Assembly (NCBI GenBank): GCA_965153355.1
Contig: OZ231126.1
Span: 108,066,001-108,130,000, forward strand
Reading direction: 5' to 3'
From: Flaccisagitta enflata
Lineage: Eukaryota; Chaetognatha; Sagittoidea; Aphragmophora
Length of the DNA stretch: 64,000 bases
The notes beneath the pieces were generated by a model. The model saw only the letters and a program-made list of their open reading frames with translations. It had not been told where the DNA came from and made no database searches. The position numbers and the translations under genes were made by a program. The stretch's first letter is position 1; the number at the start of each line of letters is the position of its first letter. This document shows positions 1 through 12,009 of this stretch, piece by piece.

Positions 1-312
1 GAGGCCTGGAGCACCGATTTAAGGCTCAAGGCCTTAGGGGAAGATTTGAGGCCTGGAGGGCTGATTAGAGGCCTGGAGAGCTAATTTGAGAGCTTAAAGG
101 GCTTAGATCAGGCCTGAGAGTGAGGATATGAGGCCTCGATGGCCAACCAGGGGGGGGGACAGATGGAAGGACGGACGGACGGACGGACGGACGGACGTCT
201 GGAAATTCCCCCTGTGTCCTACAGGACATCGGTCTCAGCCATGTCAAAAAGGGGACCAACCAACCGACTAACGGGACTGACTGATGGACTGACTAACGAC
301 CATGCAGATAGA
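1..312. repeat. Low-complexity dispersed repeat (AGGCCTGA and GGAC motifs)
   Basis: The stretch is built from repeated GAGGCCTGGAG-like words, then a (GGAC)n run (about 169-197) and the module ATTCCCCCTGTGTCCTACAG. The same order recurs at 60.0-60.2 kb, so this is a truncated copy of the repeat described at 59.4-60.4 kb. Open frames here are repeat artefacts. Confidence 0.7.
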
Positions 313-330
313 GTCGTGCACGTTGACTTC

Positions 331-355
331 AATAGAGAGAGAGAGAGAGAGAGAG

Positions 356-388
<33 letters not shown>

Positions 389-392
389 AACT
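331..392. repeat. (GA)n microsatellite
   Basis: Near-pure GA dinucleotide run with a short TATAT interruption. It creates apparent Arg-Glu and Ser-Leu frames that are not genes. The following bases up to about 820 are AT-rich and hold nothing I can identify. Confidence 0.95.
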
Positions 393-820
393 GGCTGACA
401 GACAGAGATACAGAGAGACAAACACAACAAAAAGAAAAAAAATATTGAATCAAATTCTATGGGGGAAATGATAAACTAGTTTGCAAAACAAAATGAGGCA
501 AGGGATTGATTGATGTGTGTTGATAAATAGTATGCATTGCCCCTACTTGTTATTCAGTTTTTCTAGATATTTTTTTGCACAACACACTAAATTGTATGGA
601 TCAATTAAAAAACAGATCTATTTGATAAAGAAGTGAGAATCTGCATGAGAATCATTGTTTTATTTGTTTGTCTTGTTTAGAATTGGCTTAGAAAGCATAT
701 GGCTGTGAAGTCCCTAGGCTCAAAGCTACCATACATCGCTGCGTTCTGATATATATTTTATTTTTCAAGGGGCTGAATTTTCTTCTATTTCTTCATTCTG
801 TGAACTGTGAAAGGCATTCA

Positions 821-1159
821 TTAAAGACATGTTCCATCACTGGTTGTCTCAATAAGAGCGGTTGTTCTTGTTGTTTGAAGGGACCATATTGGCTTATTAC
901 TAATAGGATCCTCAAAAGCCTTTGAACAGCCCTTTCGCTTTGGATGACGCGAACGTTGATTGGAAGGAAGAGAAGTTGGAGGTATAAAATCGAAGCCAAA
1001 ACCACTAAAATCAATGTTAATAAGATTACTTTTGTTTTTGACGCGTAGCTGGAAGAACAAAGCAGCCTCTTGACGTACATTTTGTTTGTTTTTATTTATG
1101 TCTTTTGCTGTTGTTTTTTTGCTGTTGTTCTCGTTGTTGTTTTCAATGTAATTCCTCAT
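821..1159 (-). CDS. Possible protein-coding exon, unknown product
   Basis: A 112-residue ATG-started frame on the minus strand. It is not low-complexity in its second half: after an Asn/Lys-rich start it reads through mixed sequence including NLINIDFSGFGFDF and ends after a Thr-rich stretch. Just upstream on the minus strand (about 1160-1180) is an A/T-rich tract ending TATTCAG, a plausible 3' splice site, so this could be a terminal exon beginning a few bases before the ATG. No family was recognised and no partner exon is visible. It may equally be a chance frame; the Asn-rich start comes from an AAC-rich run. Confidence 0.3.
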   Translation of the reverse strand: MRNYIENNNENNSKKTTAKDINKNKQNVRQEAALFFQLRVKNKSNLINIDFSGFGFDFIPPTSLPSNQRSRHPKRKGCSKAFEDPISNKPIWSLQTTRTTALIETTSDGTCL

Positions 1160-1392
1160 GCCACTCCTGAATATTAAATAAATTACTTTTTTTTCATGGA
1201 ATCAGAACCAATTTTCTTATCCAATATTAAGGTTGCGCGGATGCAGTAAACTTTTCCAAATTAAGACTGTACACAAAATGAACTTAATAGTTAATATTAT
1301 TTCGACAAGCACTAAATACTACCTACACAAGCATTTACAGTCGGTTCCAATTCTGTATCCATCCACACTCCCATATATTACGATAAAGACGA

Positions 1393-1424
1393 GAAGAGAG
1401 AGACAGAGAGAGAGAGAGAGATAT

Positions 1425-1493
<69 letters not shown>

Positions 1494-1519
1494 ACAGAAA
1501 GGAGAGAAAGTAAGAGAGA

Positions 1520-1595
<76 letters not shown>
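1393..1595. repeat. (GA)n microsatellite
   Basis: About 200 bp of GA repeats with scattered single-base interruptions (ATA, AAG, GGAGAAAG). From here to 1930 the sequence is AT-rich with no gene seen. Confidence 0.95.
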
Positions 1596-1596
<1 letters not shown>

Positions 1597-2279
1597 CTTG
1601 AGCATTGAGCAAGCAAAGTTAAAATGCGATTGATTTGAAAGCTAGCGTCATATAGAGTTATTTCAAGTTACATAGGCCCAAAATTACAATTAGGATCAAT
1701 GATAAGTATTGATCCTTGGGAAAAAAAGGGATAATGGAAAAAAATAAAAAAAGATTTTAAAACATTTTAGCTCCAAAACTATAAATCGCACACAATTCTG
1801 CTTGGTGTCATCTGAAGGAGGGGAATTAGCTCTTTCTAAGCTGTTGATATCATGCATAGGCTCGTTCGGCCTAAAAAAAAAACCAACTATCCCAAACGCC
1901 ACATGAGAAAAAGGTAAATCCAAAAAGCTCTGCACCGTCTGAGGAATAAGTCTCTGTAGAGCTTCATAAAAAGGGCGAATCCGGGGACCCCTATGAAGTT
2001 GGGTCTTGAAATGTGCGTAATACCTTGGGGAACACTAATCCAGGCTTGCTTGACCCAATATCAGGTGCGTGTTTGAATGTCTCAGAAAAAAAGTGCCCAA
2101 AATGGCCGTGTTGTGGCGTTTTTTGCCTAAAACCATCTTTTTAAAAACTTGGAGTAGAGCTACAAATTATATGCATGTATTAGACCCACTGAGCTGTATG
2201 TAAAATTATGAGGCTGTGAAAATTTTGTTAAATGAAATTTGAAAACTGCTTTTCATGATTTCCTAAATAAAAAAATTTT

Positions 2280-4070
2280 GTTACCTCTAGTTGACCGATT
2301 TTGGACAGTACCTCACTGAGGTATTTCACACAGACCACCTCCTATGTAAAATTCTCATCAAAATCGAGCACTAAAGCTACCAAAAATTGCCTTCGAAAAT
2401 CCAAAATTCTGAAAAATACCCAAAATCGTCTTTAGTCTGAGACATTGCCATGATATGGCAGGTACCTTCTGCGAAACTATGGGCTGAAATTTTCTTTGGG
2501 ACTTTCAAGATGCCCCAAAAATTTGGCGGCCCTGAGAGCCTTTTTTTGGTGTCAAATAACAATTTAATGAAGCAGACCGTAAAACCGAAAATCGCGAGCA
2601 TCAATAATTTTAGGCCTCAAACCTTGTAACCCAAAAAAGGAAAATGGCCCTGAATTTCAAATGCACCATGTATGTATAAGACCCTACTGAAGCTTTTTGT
2701 AAACAAAAAGTTTTTGAAAATTTGCAGTAATTTTACCTTGAAAAACGCCATTTCAAGATTTTTTAAACAAAAAAAATTTTGTTACCCTCTCTAAAGTTGA
2801 CTGATTTTGACAAATTTACTGGAGGTATTTCACATTATGGACTACCTACATGTAAAATTTCATCAAAAATCTGAGCACTTGAAGTACCAAAAATTGCCTT
2901 CTGAAAATCCAAATTAAAAATACCCAAAATCGTTTTTGCCTGAGACATTGCCATGATATGGCAGGCACCTTCTGAACCATGTATGGAAATTTTAGGGACT
3001 TCTTGGTGAGGTCCTAAAAAAATTTCATGACCCTGAGAGCCTTTTTTGGGTAATAATAATTTATTAAAGACCGTAAAACCAAAAATCGCACAAATGGTTA
3101 ATTTTAGGCTTCTTCTCAACCTCGAACTTAAAAAAAAGTTGGAAAATGGCCCTGAAATTTAAAATGCACATGTGTAAGATCCTACTGAAGCTTTTTTGTA
3201 AACAAATAAAAGTTTTTGAAAATTTTATATACTAATTTTGAAAAATTTATTATTTCATGATTTTTAAAAAAGAAAAAAAAAGCTGTTACCTTCTAAAGTG
3301 ACCGATTCAGACAAAATTTTTACTGGAGGTATTTCACATTATGGACTACCTCCATGTAAATTTTCATGTAAATCGAAGCACTTGAAGTACCCAATATTGC
3401 CTTCGAAAATCCAAAATTCTGGAAAAAAAAACCAGCAATCGTCTTTTAGCCTGAGACATTACCATGATATGGCAGGCAACTCTGAACCATGGGCTGAAAT
3501 TCCTTTAGGGGACTCTTCATGATGCCCAAAAAAATTTGGTGACCCTGAGAGCCTTTTTTGGGTGTCAAATAACAATTTATTGAAGACCGTAAAACAAAAA
3601 ACGAAAAATGGTCAATTTTAGGCCTCTTTTCAACCTGTAATTAAAAAAAGTTGAAAAATGGCCCTGAAATTTCAAATGCACATGTGTAAGATCCTACTGA
3701 AGGTTTTTTGTAAACAAATTAAAGCTTTTGAAAATTTTACAGTACCTTAATTTTGGAAAAACGGCTATTTCGCGATTTTTAAAAAGAAAAAAAGTCACAT
3801 CTCTAAAGTTGACCGATTTTGGACAAAATTTTACTAGATACTTCATATCATGAATTACTCTATGTAAAATTTCATCAAAATCGGAGCACTTTAAGTACCC
3901 AAAATTGCCTTCGAAAATCCAATATTTGCCCAAAAATACCCAAAAAATTGTCTTTGAGCCTGAGATATTGCCAAAATGTGGCAGGCACCTATGAACCATG
4001 GGCTGAAATTCCTTTAGGGAACTTTTGGTGATGCTCCGAAAAAATTTGGTGACCCTGAAAGCCTTTTTTG
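2280..4070 (+). repeat. Foldback left arm: four ~505-bp tandem units
   Basis: Units are marked by a TGACCGATTTTGGACA-like word at about 2293, 2799, 3298 and 3809. Each is followed in the same order by GGTATTTCACA, AAAATTGCCTTCGAAAATCC, TTGCCATGATATGGCAGG, GACCCTGAGAGCC, AAGACCGTAAAAC and ATGGCCCTGAAATTTCAAAT. Copies differ by small indels and substitutions. Confidence 0.85.
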
Positions 4071-4239
4071 GGTGTCAAATAATGATTGTGAAGTGCAATT
4101 ACTCATCCTTCTCTCTCACTCTCTCTCTCTCTCTCAGTCTACCCCCCCATTGGTAGCCCTGGCTCTGGTCTTTGATATTGTAATTATGAGAATAGGCTCC
4201 ATTAGACAGATTGTCCACCGGAAACTTACTTATCATTAT

Positions 4240-6000
4240 ATCATGATATCATGATATCTTCTGCTCTCTTGGTAATCAGTGATATAGCAAAGTAGATCTA
4301 CATCTTTACAATATCTCAGGCTCAAAGACAATTTTTTGGGTATTTTTGGGCGAATATTGGATTTTCGAAGGAATTTTGGGTACTTAGTGCTCCGATTTTG
4401 ATGAAATTGGTGGAGGTGCACTTATGAGTGTATCCTTGCAAAAATTTTGAATCGGTCAACTTTTAGGGGGGTAACGAAATTTTTTTTCATTCAAAAAATC
4501 AAGAAACAGCCGTTTTTTCAAAAGTAAGGTACCATAAAATTTTCAAAAACTTTTATTTGTTTACAAAAAAGCTTCAGAAGGGTCTTATACATGTGCATTT
4601 GAAATTTCAGGGCCATTTTTCAACTCTTTTTTAGGTTAGAGGTTGAAAAGAGGCCTAAAATTGGCTATTTCGCAATTTTGGTTTTACGGTCTTCAATAAA
4701 TTGTTATTTGACACCCAAAAAGGTTTCAGGGTCACCAAATTTTTTTGGGCATCACCAAGAGTCCCCTAAAGGAATTTCAGCCTATGGTTCATAGGTGCCT
4801 GCCATATCATGGCAATGTCTCAGGCCCAAAGACGATTTTTGGTTTTAAGATCTTGGATTAAGGCAATATTACATTTTCCAAGTGTCTGATTTTGATGAAA
4901 TGCACATGAGGTAGTCCAATGTGAAATACTCCAGTAAAATTTTGTCTGAATCGGTCAACTTTTTGTGTCAACTGCTTTTTTTTCTTTTTAAAATCATGTA
5001 ACAGCGATTTTTCAAAATTAAGGTACCATAAAATTTTCAAAAACTTTTATTTGTTTACAAAAAAGCTTCAGTAGGGTCTTGTACATGTGCATTTGAAATT
5101 TCAGGGCCATTTTTCAACTTTTTTTTAGGCTACAGGTTGAAAAGAGGCCTAAAATTGGCCATTTTCGCGATTTTTGGTTTTACGGTCTTCATTAAATTGT
5201 TATTTGACACCCAAAAAAGGCCTCAGGGTCACCAAATTTTTTTTGGGGCATCACCAAGAGTCCCCTAAAGGAATTTCAGCCCATGTTTATAGGTGCCTGC
5301 CATATCATGGCAATGTCTCAGGCCCAAAGACAATTTTTGGGTTTTTTTTTCCATATTTTTTGGGATTTTAAGGCAATTTTTGGTACTTCAAGTACCTGAT
5401 TTTGATGAAATTTACAGAGGTAGTCCATAATGAAATACCTCCAAAAATTTTGTCAAAAATCTATCAACTTTAGTAACAAAATTTTTTTGTTTAAATCGTT
5501 TTAAATAGCCGTTTTTTTCAAAATTAAGGTACCATAAAATTTTCAAAAACTTTTATTTGTTTACAAAAAAGCTTCATTAGGGTCTTGTACATGTGCATTT
5601 GAAATTTCAGGGCCATTTTTTCAACTTTTTTTTAGGTTACAGGTTGAAAAAGGGCCTAAAATTGGCCATTTTCGCAATTTTTTGTTTTACGGTCTTCATT
5701 AAATTGTTATTTGACACCCAAAAAGGCTCTCAGGGCCACCAAATTTTTTTGGGCATCACCAAGAGTCCCTAAAGGAATTTCTCAGCCCATGGTTTATAGG
5801 TGCCTGCCATATCATGGCAATGTCTCAGGCCCAAAGACGATTTTTGGGTATTTTTTCCAGAATTTTGGATTTCTGAAGGCAACTTTAAATTACAATGATG
5901 ATGAAATTTTATGGAGGCAGTCCATAATGTGAAATACCTCCAGTAAAATTTTGTCCAAACTGGTCAACTTTGTGTAAATAAAATTTTTTTTGTTGAAAAT
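4240..6000 (-). repeat. Foldback right arm: four ~500-bp units, inverted
   Basis: The same unit read on the minus strand, with GGTCAACTTT-type marks at about 4455, 4953, 5463 and 5961. It mirrors the left arm in number and order. The centre between the arms (about 4071-4239) is unrelated: a CT-rich tract followed by TATCATGATATCATGATATC. Confidence 0.85.
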
Positions 6001-6335
6001 CGCAAAAGAAGTTAAACTAGGCACTTAAAATTCTCATAGCCTTGCCAATTTTTATATGTGCAGCCTAATTAGGTCTAATATGCATGTAAAATTTCATGGC
6101 TCTACTCCAAGTTTAAGATGGTTTTTAGGCAAAAAAACGCCAAAAACGGCCATTTTGGGCACTTTTTTTTTATTATCTCAACACGCACCTGATATTGGGT
6201 CATAAGCCTGGAATAGTGTTCCTCAAAGTATTACGCACATTTCAAGACCCAACTTCATAGGGGTCCCCGGACTCGCCCTTTTGACCCCTCCAAACTTTGA
6301 GCTAGAAAGTCTTATTCCTCAGACGGTGCAGGTCT

Positions 6336-7630
6336 CAAAAAGCCGAAGTAGATCGAGTAAGAAAAAGCCTAACAACTCACTGAGTTGAAGTTAAGCCAAG
6401 AACACAAATTGTTTTGACTATAACTGACAAACATCATTAAAAATGATTGAGGACTGCTCTGGTAGTTGACCTTTCAGTCTCTAGACTCTAATCCCAAGAA
6501 GGTAAAGTTGTGCTTGTCACCATCAGTTGTAGGGCTCTGAAGGGACTATACCTTTCGTAGGAGATTGAAAAGTTCATATATGACCAGTTCCTGATTGTGA
6601 TTGACATCCCTACAAAGAAATTATCATGCTATTCCACTTGATAAAGCACAAATGTCCAAGTCCCAGCTCTATATCTGCCAGATCCACGCTACAAGTAAAA
6701 ACATTGAATTTGGGGAGGTTCGGACAAAGCTTGCAGGGGTTGTGAGGAGAAATTTATCATCAAAAAGAAATTTTTAACCTCAACCTGTATGGGAAGTGTC
6801 AAATTGGGGAGAAAACAAGCCCGAACTGGCAACGATGCTTCCTGACTATGTCTCCGCGTCTATTGATCATGTGACATATATGGATTGATAGATGGACAAA
6901 CAGACAGATGGAACGACAAGAGTAGTAATGGAGGCTCTCAAATCATGTTTGTCTCACAGTAGACAGGTAGGATCTTCATTAGGGCCGAACGTCAAACGGC
7001 GGTTACTAGAACAGACCGACTGATATTTAATCACCACTGACGGATGGACGAGGATAAACCTTTATAGAGATGAGTGACGACCTAAACTAGAATACTTGAC
7101 ATCTAGCCACAGAGGCTTCATAACATGACTTTTAAACCAGTGGATGTGACGCCTTTCTCTCAGAGGGCGCATTTTTCAATCATGACTTTGATCCATGAAC
7201 AAATGAACAGGACTTGGACATTTTAGCGATTAGCCCTTCAAAATGAGTGCTGATGAAGTCAGGAAGGTTAGATTATCAAACAAACTTTGTCCAAATATTG
7301 GTTTAATGACCCCTGTCCAACCATGACCCCCTATCAGTTGTTATCATATTTGTCACTTATATCTATTACAAACAAACAAACGACAATTCTAGTCAGCAAG
7401 GGCCGCGAGAGAAAACGAATACCCGTCGAACAAACCCAAGCAAGCCTAGATCGGTGTTGATTTACGCCTATCGTGACTCTAGACACTTCACGGGGCGAGT
7501 TTTTATTAAAGCGAGTTCTGCTCCAAGTCCTATAAATTTGAAGTTGTACTTCGTACCCTATCAGGGCATATTTAGGTATATCGAAATCTGATTTTGTTTC
7601 CATTTTTATCCGGCCACTCAAAAAGAAGTA
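6336..7630. other. No gene seen
   Basis: Unique-looking AT-rich sequence. Open frames are short and without recognisable domains. No RNA gene or repeat was recognised. Confidence 0.5.
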
Positions 7631-9117
7631 CAGTAGATCTTGTCTAAACTTGAGATGATGGGGGCAAGCATTATGGAAGAACAAATGAAGCTATGCGGCT
7701 TATATTCAGAATATAAACTAATAAAAGAATAATTCATTCCTCATGATACTTGGTTGCCATGGAAACATATTTCCATACTCAAGCTAAAATATCAATATTT
7801 TGAGAGATTTTTTAGAGAACATCGCTTAAAATCAAATTTGCTACAATTTTCCCACAATATGCTCCGAGCAGGATTCTGGTTGGACAAAATCTCAATTTTA
7901 AGAGTTTTGAAAAAAAAAAAAAAAATTAATTGGACCCATCACAGATTTTTGCGCAGAGGACTTAAAAAGGCTATAGATTCCGATTCTGAATTTCATTTTG
8001 ACCTAAATTGAGCCAAAAAAATTAGAAACGGTTTTTTGAGAAAAAAATTAAGTTATTTGCTATAAAAACACTGATTTTTCAACATTTTTTTGTCAATTTG
8101 TACCGAATTTGATGTATTTTGATCATTTTTACTGTGCTGATTTGATTTTTTGTGTATTTACACAAGTTTTGCTAATTGTGAAAATTTGCACTTTGATCTT
8201 ATTTGCATATTGCGGTCTCGCGTTTTTCGCATATAACATGTATGCTTTTTTAAGTACATCAATGAAATTCATACTGACAGCCTATCTTACCCTAAAAAAT
8301 TGTTCCAAAACATCAGTTTTTGCATTTTTTAATTTTTGGGTCATTTCTTCATATTTGGGGATTTTAACCCTATTTTTGTGCCATCTTAGACCTATACAAA
8401 GTTGTTTCAGGTTCACTAAAGTATCAATTGCTATTTGTACTTCATGTTTCTGTAGAAAAGAAGTCCAAAATGTTTCATTTTAAACTATTTTTTTATGAAA
8501 AATAGCTGTTTTTGGCACAAAAAACCGTTTCTAATTTTTTTTTAGCTCAGGTTGGGTTAAAATGGATATCAGAATCTTGTTCTACGGCCTTTAAAGGTCC
8601 CCTGTGCAAAAATCTGGGATGGGTCCATTTTAGTCGCGGACACGCGACTTCACCTTGCCGTGTCGGTCGGTATGTCGGTATGTTGGTAGGTCCGTCAGTC
8701 GGTCCATCACATTTTTGAATTCCGAGCTGTTTTTGCTCCTGCCCAACCATCCGCAACTGGACTGCCGTGTATCCGGCCTTGTTTTTTTTCAAGCTTTTTG
8801 CAAGTGGGATTCCCGTCTGGCTCTGTAAGAATATCGCTCTTCTGGCCATTGCTAGGGAGCGTATCTATGCGTGACAATCCCTAGCAACCAGTTAACGAGC
8901 GACGTACACACAGAACATACTATGGGAAAGTTATAACAAATTTAATTTTAAGCAATGTTCCCTCAAAAAAATTCTCAAAATACTGATATTTTAGTATAAA
9001 TACATTGGCAATAAAGCATAATCTTATTAGTCTAAGTTCCAAATATCTATGCCCTAGCTTCATTCGTTTTTCTACAATGCATGCCCCTGTTATCTCAAGT
9101 CTAGACGAGATCTACTG
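7631..9117. mobile_element. Second foldback/MITE-like element, interrupted by a nested repeat
   Basis: Termini are inverted: CAGTAGATCTTGTCTAAACT at the left and the complement of CAGTAGATCTCGTCTAGACT at the right. The arms match over several hundred bases (about 7631-8060 against 8490-9117), with shared inner words such as GCATTATGGAAGAACAAATG, CAATATTTTGAGAGATTTTT and AGAAACGGTTTTTTG. The right arm is broken by an unrelated hairpin-ended repeat at 8630-8783. The loop (8060-8490) is AT-rich, with a 124-residue hydrophobic frame that I do not regard as a gene. Confidence 0.75.
8630..8783 (+). mobile_element. Hairpin-ended (GGTC)n repeat, compact copy nested in a foldback
   Basis: It begins TTAGTCGCGGACACGCGACT (an imperfect hairpin), continues CACCTTGCCGTGTCGGTCGG, then GGTC/GGTA-type tetranucleotides, and ends GCCGTGTATCCGGCCTTGTT. 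The same start and end recur at 54618-54762. It interrupts the right arm of the 7631-9117 foldback and so is younger than it. Confidence 0.8.
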
Positions 9118-9361
9118 TGGCAAATGGATTTCCATGCTCTGATCTTCCTTCTCACGTTGATTCTTACCCAATAGTTTAAATGATTGGTGAGATAATAAAA
9201 CAAAGGAGGATGAACGTAATCCAATGTTATGATCAAATTCACTCAGATTTTTCTTAAGGCACAACTGAGCAAATCAAGCTTTTGAATGTTATATTTCGAT
9301 ATAGCAAAATACGCTCAGATGGAAAAGTTTTGATAAGCCAAAATAAGTTGAAATACGATTG

Positions 9362-10238
9362 TACCGGGTGATCAGCCGGAAGTGAGTAAATCTTTTTGGA
9401 TGCTGAGACTGAACTGCTGATAGTTGAAACTTGGGCAATAGTTTATTATGAAGAAAAATGATGCTTTACGCCAAAGATGGACATTGTAGCCCAAAAGGCA
9501 TGTAAGTATTGGCTGTTGATGCTTTTTTCCCAATTCCCCAGATCGGGAATTGACGCTAAAATTAAGCTTAAATTAGAAGAGTTACTTGGACGATTGACTT
9601 TTTCCCATTTATGCCTATATACAGTATTTTTAGTATTGGGCACAGCTAAAATCCGTTTTTGGTGCCAGAGTGACGAGTTTTTAATCCAGTTATGAAAAGA
9701 AAATCATAAGAACTGCAATTTCTTACCTAAAATGTCTCTTCTGAGTCTTCTCAAAATGAAATGAATTGATATTCATTTCGATTAAAATACCTGATTTCTG
9801 GGATGACTGCTAAGCATGAAATGGATATACTTTTTTCAGGGAACAAAAATTTAAATGAGAATGAAATTTTTAAAATTATTTCACATGAGTAAAATGTGCT
9901 ATAGGATCAGTGGGCATGGCAAGTATTATCATATCTTCAAGGATCGAATAAGAAAATCAAAGTAAGGTTAATTGTCTAGCTAGAAGATGTTGAGTAAAAG
10001 AATTGGCTGTTCTGCCTCATGAGACGAGGATTCTGCATAAAACTGCACCACTTATCCAAATTAACTTGAACTGAAATATAATTTAGAAGGCTGTTTCTTT
10101 AACATTATGGGTTTTTTTTTTATGTAAGCAAACCTTCAGCAATTCTCTTCAATTCCAGACTATCCCCAACTAATTTGCTTTTGTAGTTCATGAGAAATGG
10201 CATCATACATTTACTCAATTCCGGCTGATCACCCGGTA
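9362..10238. mobile_element. TA-flanked MITE, 877 bp
   Basis: Terminal inverted repeats of about 30 bp: TACCGGGTGATCAGCCGGAA at the left and its complement TTCCGGCTGATCACCCGGTA at the right, with one or two mismatches further in. The outermost TA fits a TA target duplication, as in Tc1/mariner-type elements. The internal frame at 9477-9695 (72 codons) is too short and unrecognised to be a transposase. Confidence 0.8.
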
Positions 10239-10253
10239 TTCATTCATTTTAAG

Positions 10254-10859
10254 TAACCATGGCAAAAAAAAAAAAAAAAAGAGAAAAATTGTTTTTCAAT
10301 GTTTCACATTCATCCAATGAGAGAAACATAGCAAAATCCATGACCATTTTAAATATCTTCAAAAGATCTTCAAAATGGGATCATGCTGGTTGTTGTAGCT
10401 TTATTCGTTTAGAAATGAGATAGGGATAAAGAGTAAATGGTCAAAACCGTAAAAGCCAAGTTGAAAAAGCTGTACTTTATTGTTAGTTCATAAAAAAACA
10501 GAAAAAAAAATATATTTGAACTTTTTGTTTAAAGTATTTTCAAAGATTTTTGAATCTTCTTTCATTAAAAACCAATCCCAGATCTGTAACTCGAACCGTT
10601 TAGAAGTTAGAGCTTGTCAAAGTGAATTACTTCATTTCAAAACCTTCTGAATACAGTTGAATCGCCAAAATTGAATATGGCAATGTTTTCATTCATTCTT
10701 GTGCCATTTCTAAACGAATAAAGCTAGAACTACCAGCAACATCGCGTTTGAAAGATCTTTTGCAGATCTTTCAAATGGCCATGGATTTTTTATATTTCAT
10801 ATCGTTAGCTCAGCAGAAATAAGCTAAATAAGTTGTCTCTTTTTTTTTTGCCATGGTTA
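10254..10859. mobile_element. TA-flanked MITE, 606 bp
   Basis: Ends are TAACCATGGC followed by an A-run, and a T-run followed by GCCATGGTTA. Inner arms also pair: CTTTATTCGTTTAGAAATG on the left against CATTTCTAAACGAATAAAG on the right, plus AAGATCTTC/GAAAGATCTT blocks. It sits only about 15 bp from the preceding MITE. Confidence 0.75.
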
Positions 10860-11390
10860 GGACGCTTAAATTTTTGAATTAGACGGACATTCTTTGCTTC
10901 TAGCAAAACTTGATTAAATCATTCATCAGGGGAAAACAGAAAGAACTAACGACTTTAATTAACTATGGAGTAACATGTTGTTCCACCTTTCATAGGTTCT
11001 TTTGGATACAGTCCAATCCAAAAGCGGTGTATTTATGCATCATGTTGCGGTGTTCCTTGCCAGGCTTTTTATTCGCCTTTCTGCGATATTTCTCTTAACT
11101 AGAAAGCTAATACATATTGTTGGGTCAAAGTCAAAGTCAGTCTTCGACTTTTTGACATATTCAAGAGAAACATGGTTGTCATTTTCTTATTAAAAAGCTG
11201 AGGCTCTCATAGGGGCGTATGAGCCCTCTAAAGACTTTGATAGGGTAAGTAACTTTAATAATTCTCTTTCATTTGGCGCTAAGCAGAATGCTCTACGACA
11301 AAAATTTTTCAAATTGTGAATTTTTATTCTTTTTTACAAAAAATTCAATTATGATTTTTTTCGATTTTTTACAATATTGCGTAGAATCAA
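10860..11390. other. No gene seen
   Basis: AT-rich sequence with two overlapping hydrophobic short frames (62-64 codons) that look like chance. No repeat boundary was recognised. Confidence 0.5.
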
Positions 11391-11815
11391 TAAAGAAGTG
11401 TATTGATGTTTGTTTGAGCATGCAAATACAAGAAAATATGTTCCTGAGTGTAGCTGCTCATTGCTGAGGGTGCTTTTGTGTATTCTGGCTTATTTGGCTC
11501 ATTTAACTCAGTTTTTTTTCTGTTTTTTTTTATCAAAAAAATAAATAGATGTTTTGATACTTGCCTTAGCTTGCAAATATAAGAAAGCATGTCAGTAAGC
11601 ATAGCTGTTTATCTGTGAGGGTGTTTTTCAGTATTCAAGCTCACTTAGCTCATTTAACTCAGTTCTTTTAAAATTTCAATAAGGATAAATAAATGTTTGA
11701 GCAAGGGATATAAATGTTTGAGCATGCATATACAAGAACATGTCAGTGAGCATAACTGGTTATCTGGATGAGTGATTTTGAGTGTTTTAGCTCAGCGAGC
11801 TCATTTGGCTCTGAC
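11390..11815. repeat. Three tandem ~150-bp repeats
   Basis: Each unit contains in order a TTTGAGCATGCAAATACAAG-like word, ATGTCAGTGAGCAT, a CTGAGGGTG-like word and GCTCATTTAACTCAGTT. Copies start near 11400, 11555 and 11705 and differ by insertions of T-rich sequence. Confidence 0.7.
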
Positions 11816-12009
11816 CTATTTTTCTCTGATTTTCAGTGCATTCAATACATACAATTGCTTTTAATTTAATCTGACTAATAAAAAAAATTGCAGAGGCTGA
11901 AGTCGAAAGCATGACAAAAAATAACCAATGCTTACGACTTTTTTCCTCTTGGCAGTAGCCGCCATTACTGGTAACTATTCACAGAGGTAAGAGCGGGTTA
12001 AGCAAGAAC

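Larger units (their letters stand above)
1929..6335. mobile_element. Large symmetric foldback element (about 4.4 kb)
   Basis: The outer ends are long inverted repeats: CTGCACCGTCTGAGGAATAA at about 1930 and its reverse complement ending at 6331. Next inside on both sides comes a block containing CGGGGACCCC and a GGGTCTTGAAATGTGCGTAA-like word. Each arm then carries four copies of a roughly 500-bp unit, direct on the left and reversed on the right, around a 170-bp centre. The 8-bp word CAAAAAGC flanks both sides (1921-1928 and 6336-6343) and may be a target-site duplication. No transposase frame is present; all short frames inside derive from the repeat unit, so it is non-autonomous. Confidence 0.8.

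Noticed and set aside
7334-7684. 116-codon minus-strand frame
   Set aside because: It overlaps the terminus of the foldback at 7631, and no family was recognised.
8109-8483. 124-codon hydrophobic frame in the loop of the second foldback
   Set aside because: T-rich sequence gives hydrophobic residues by composition; no known transposase motif.
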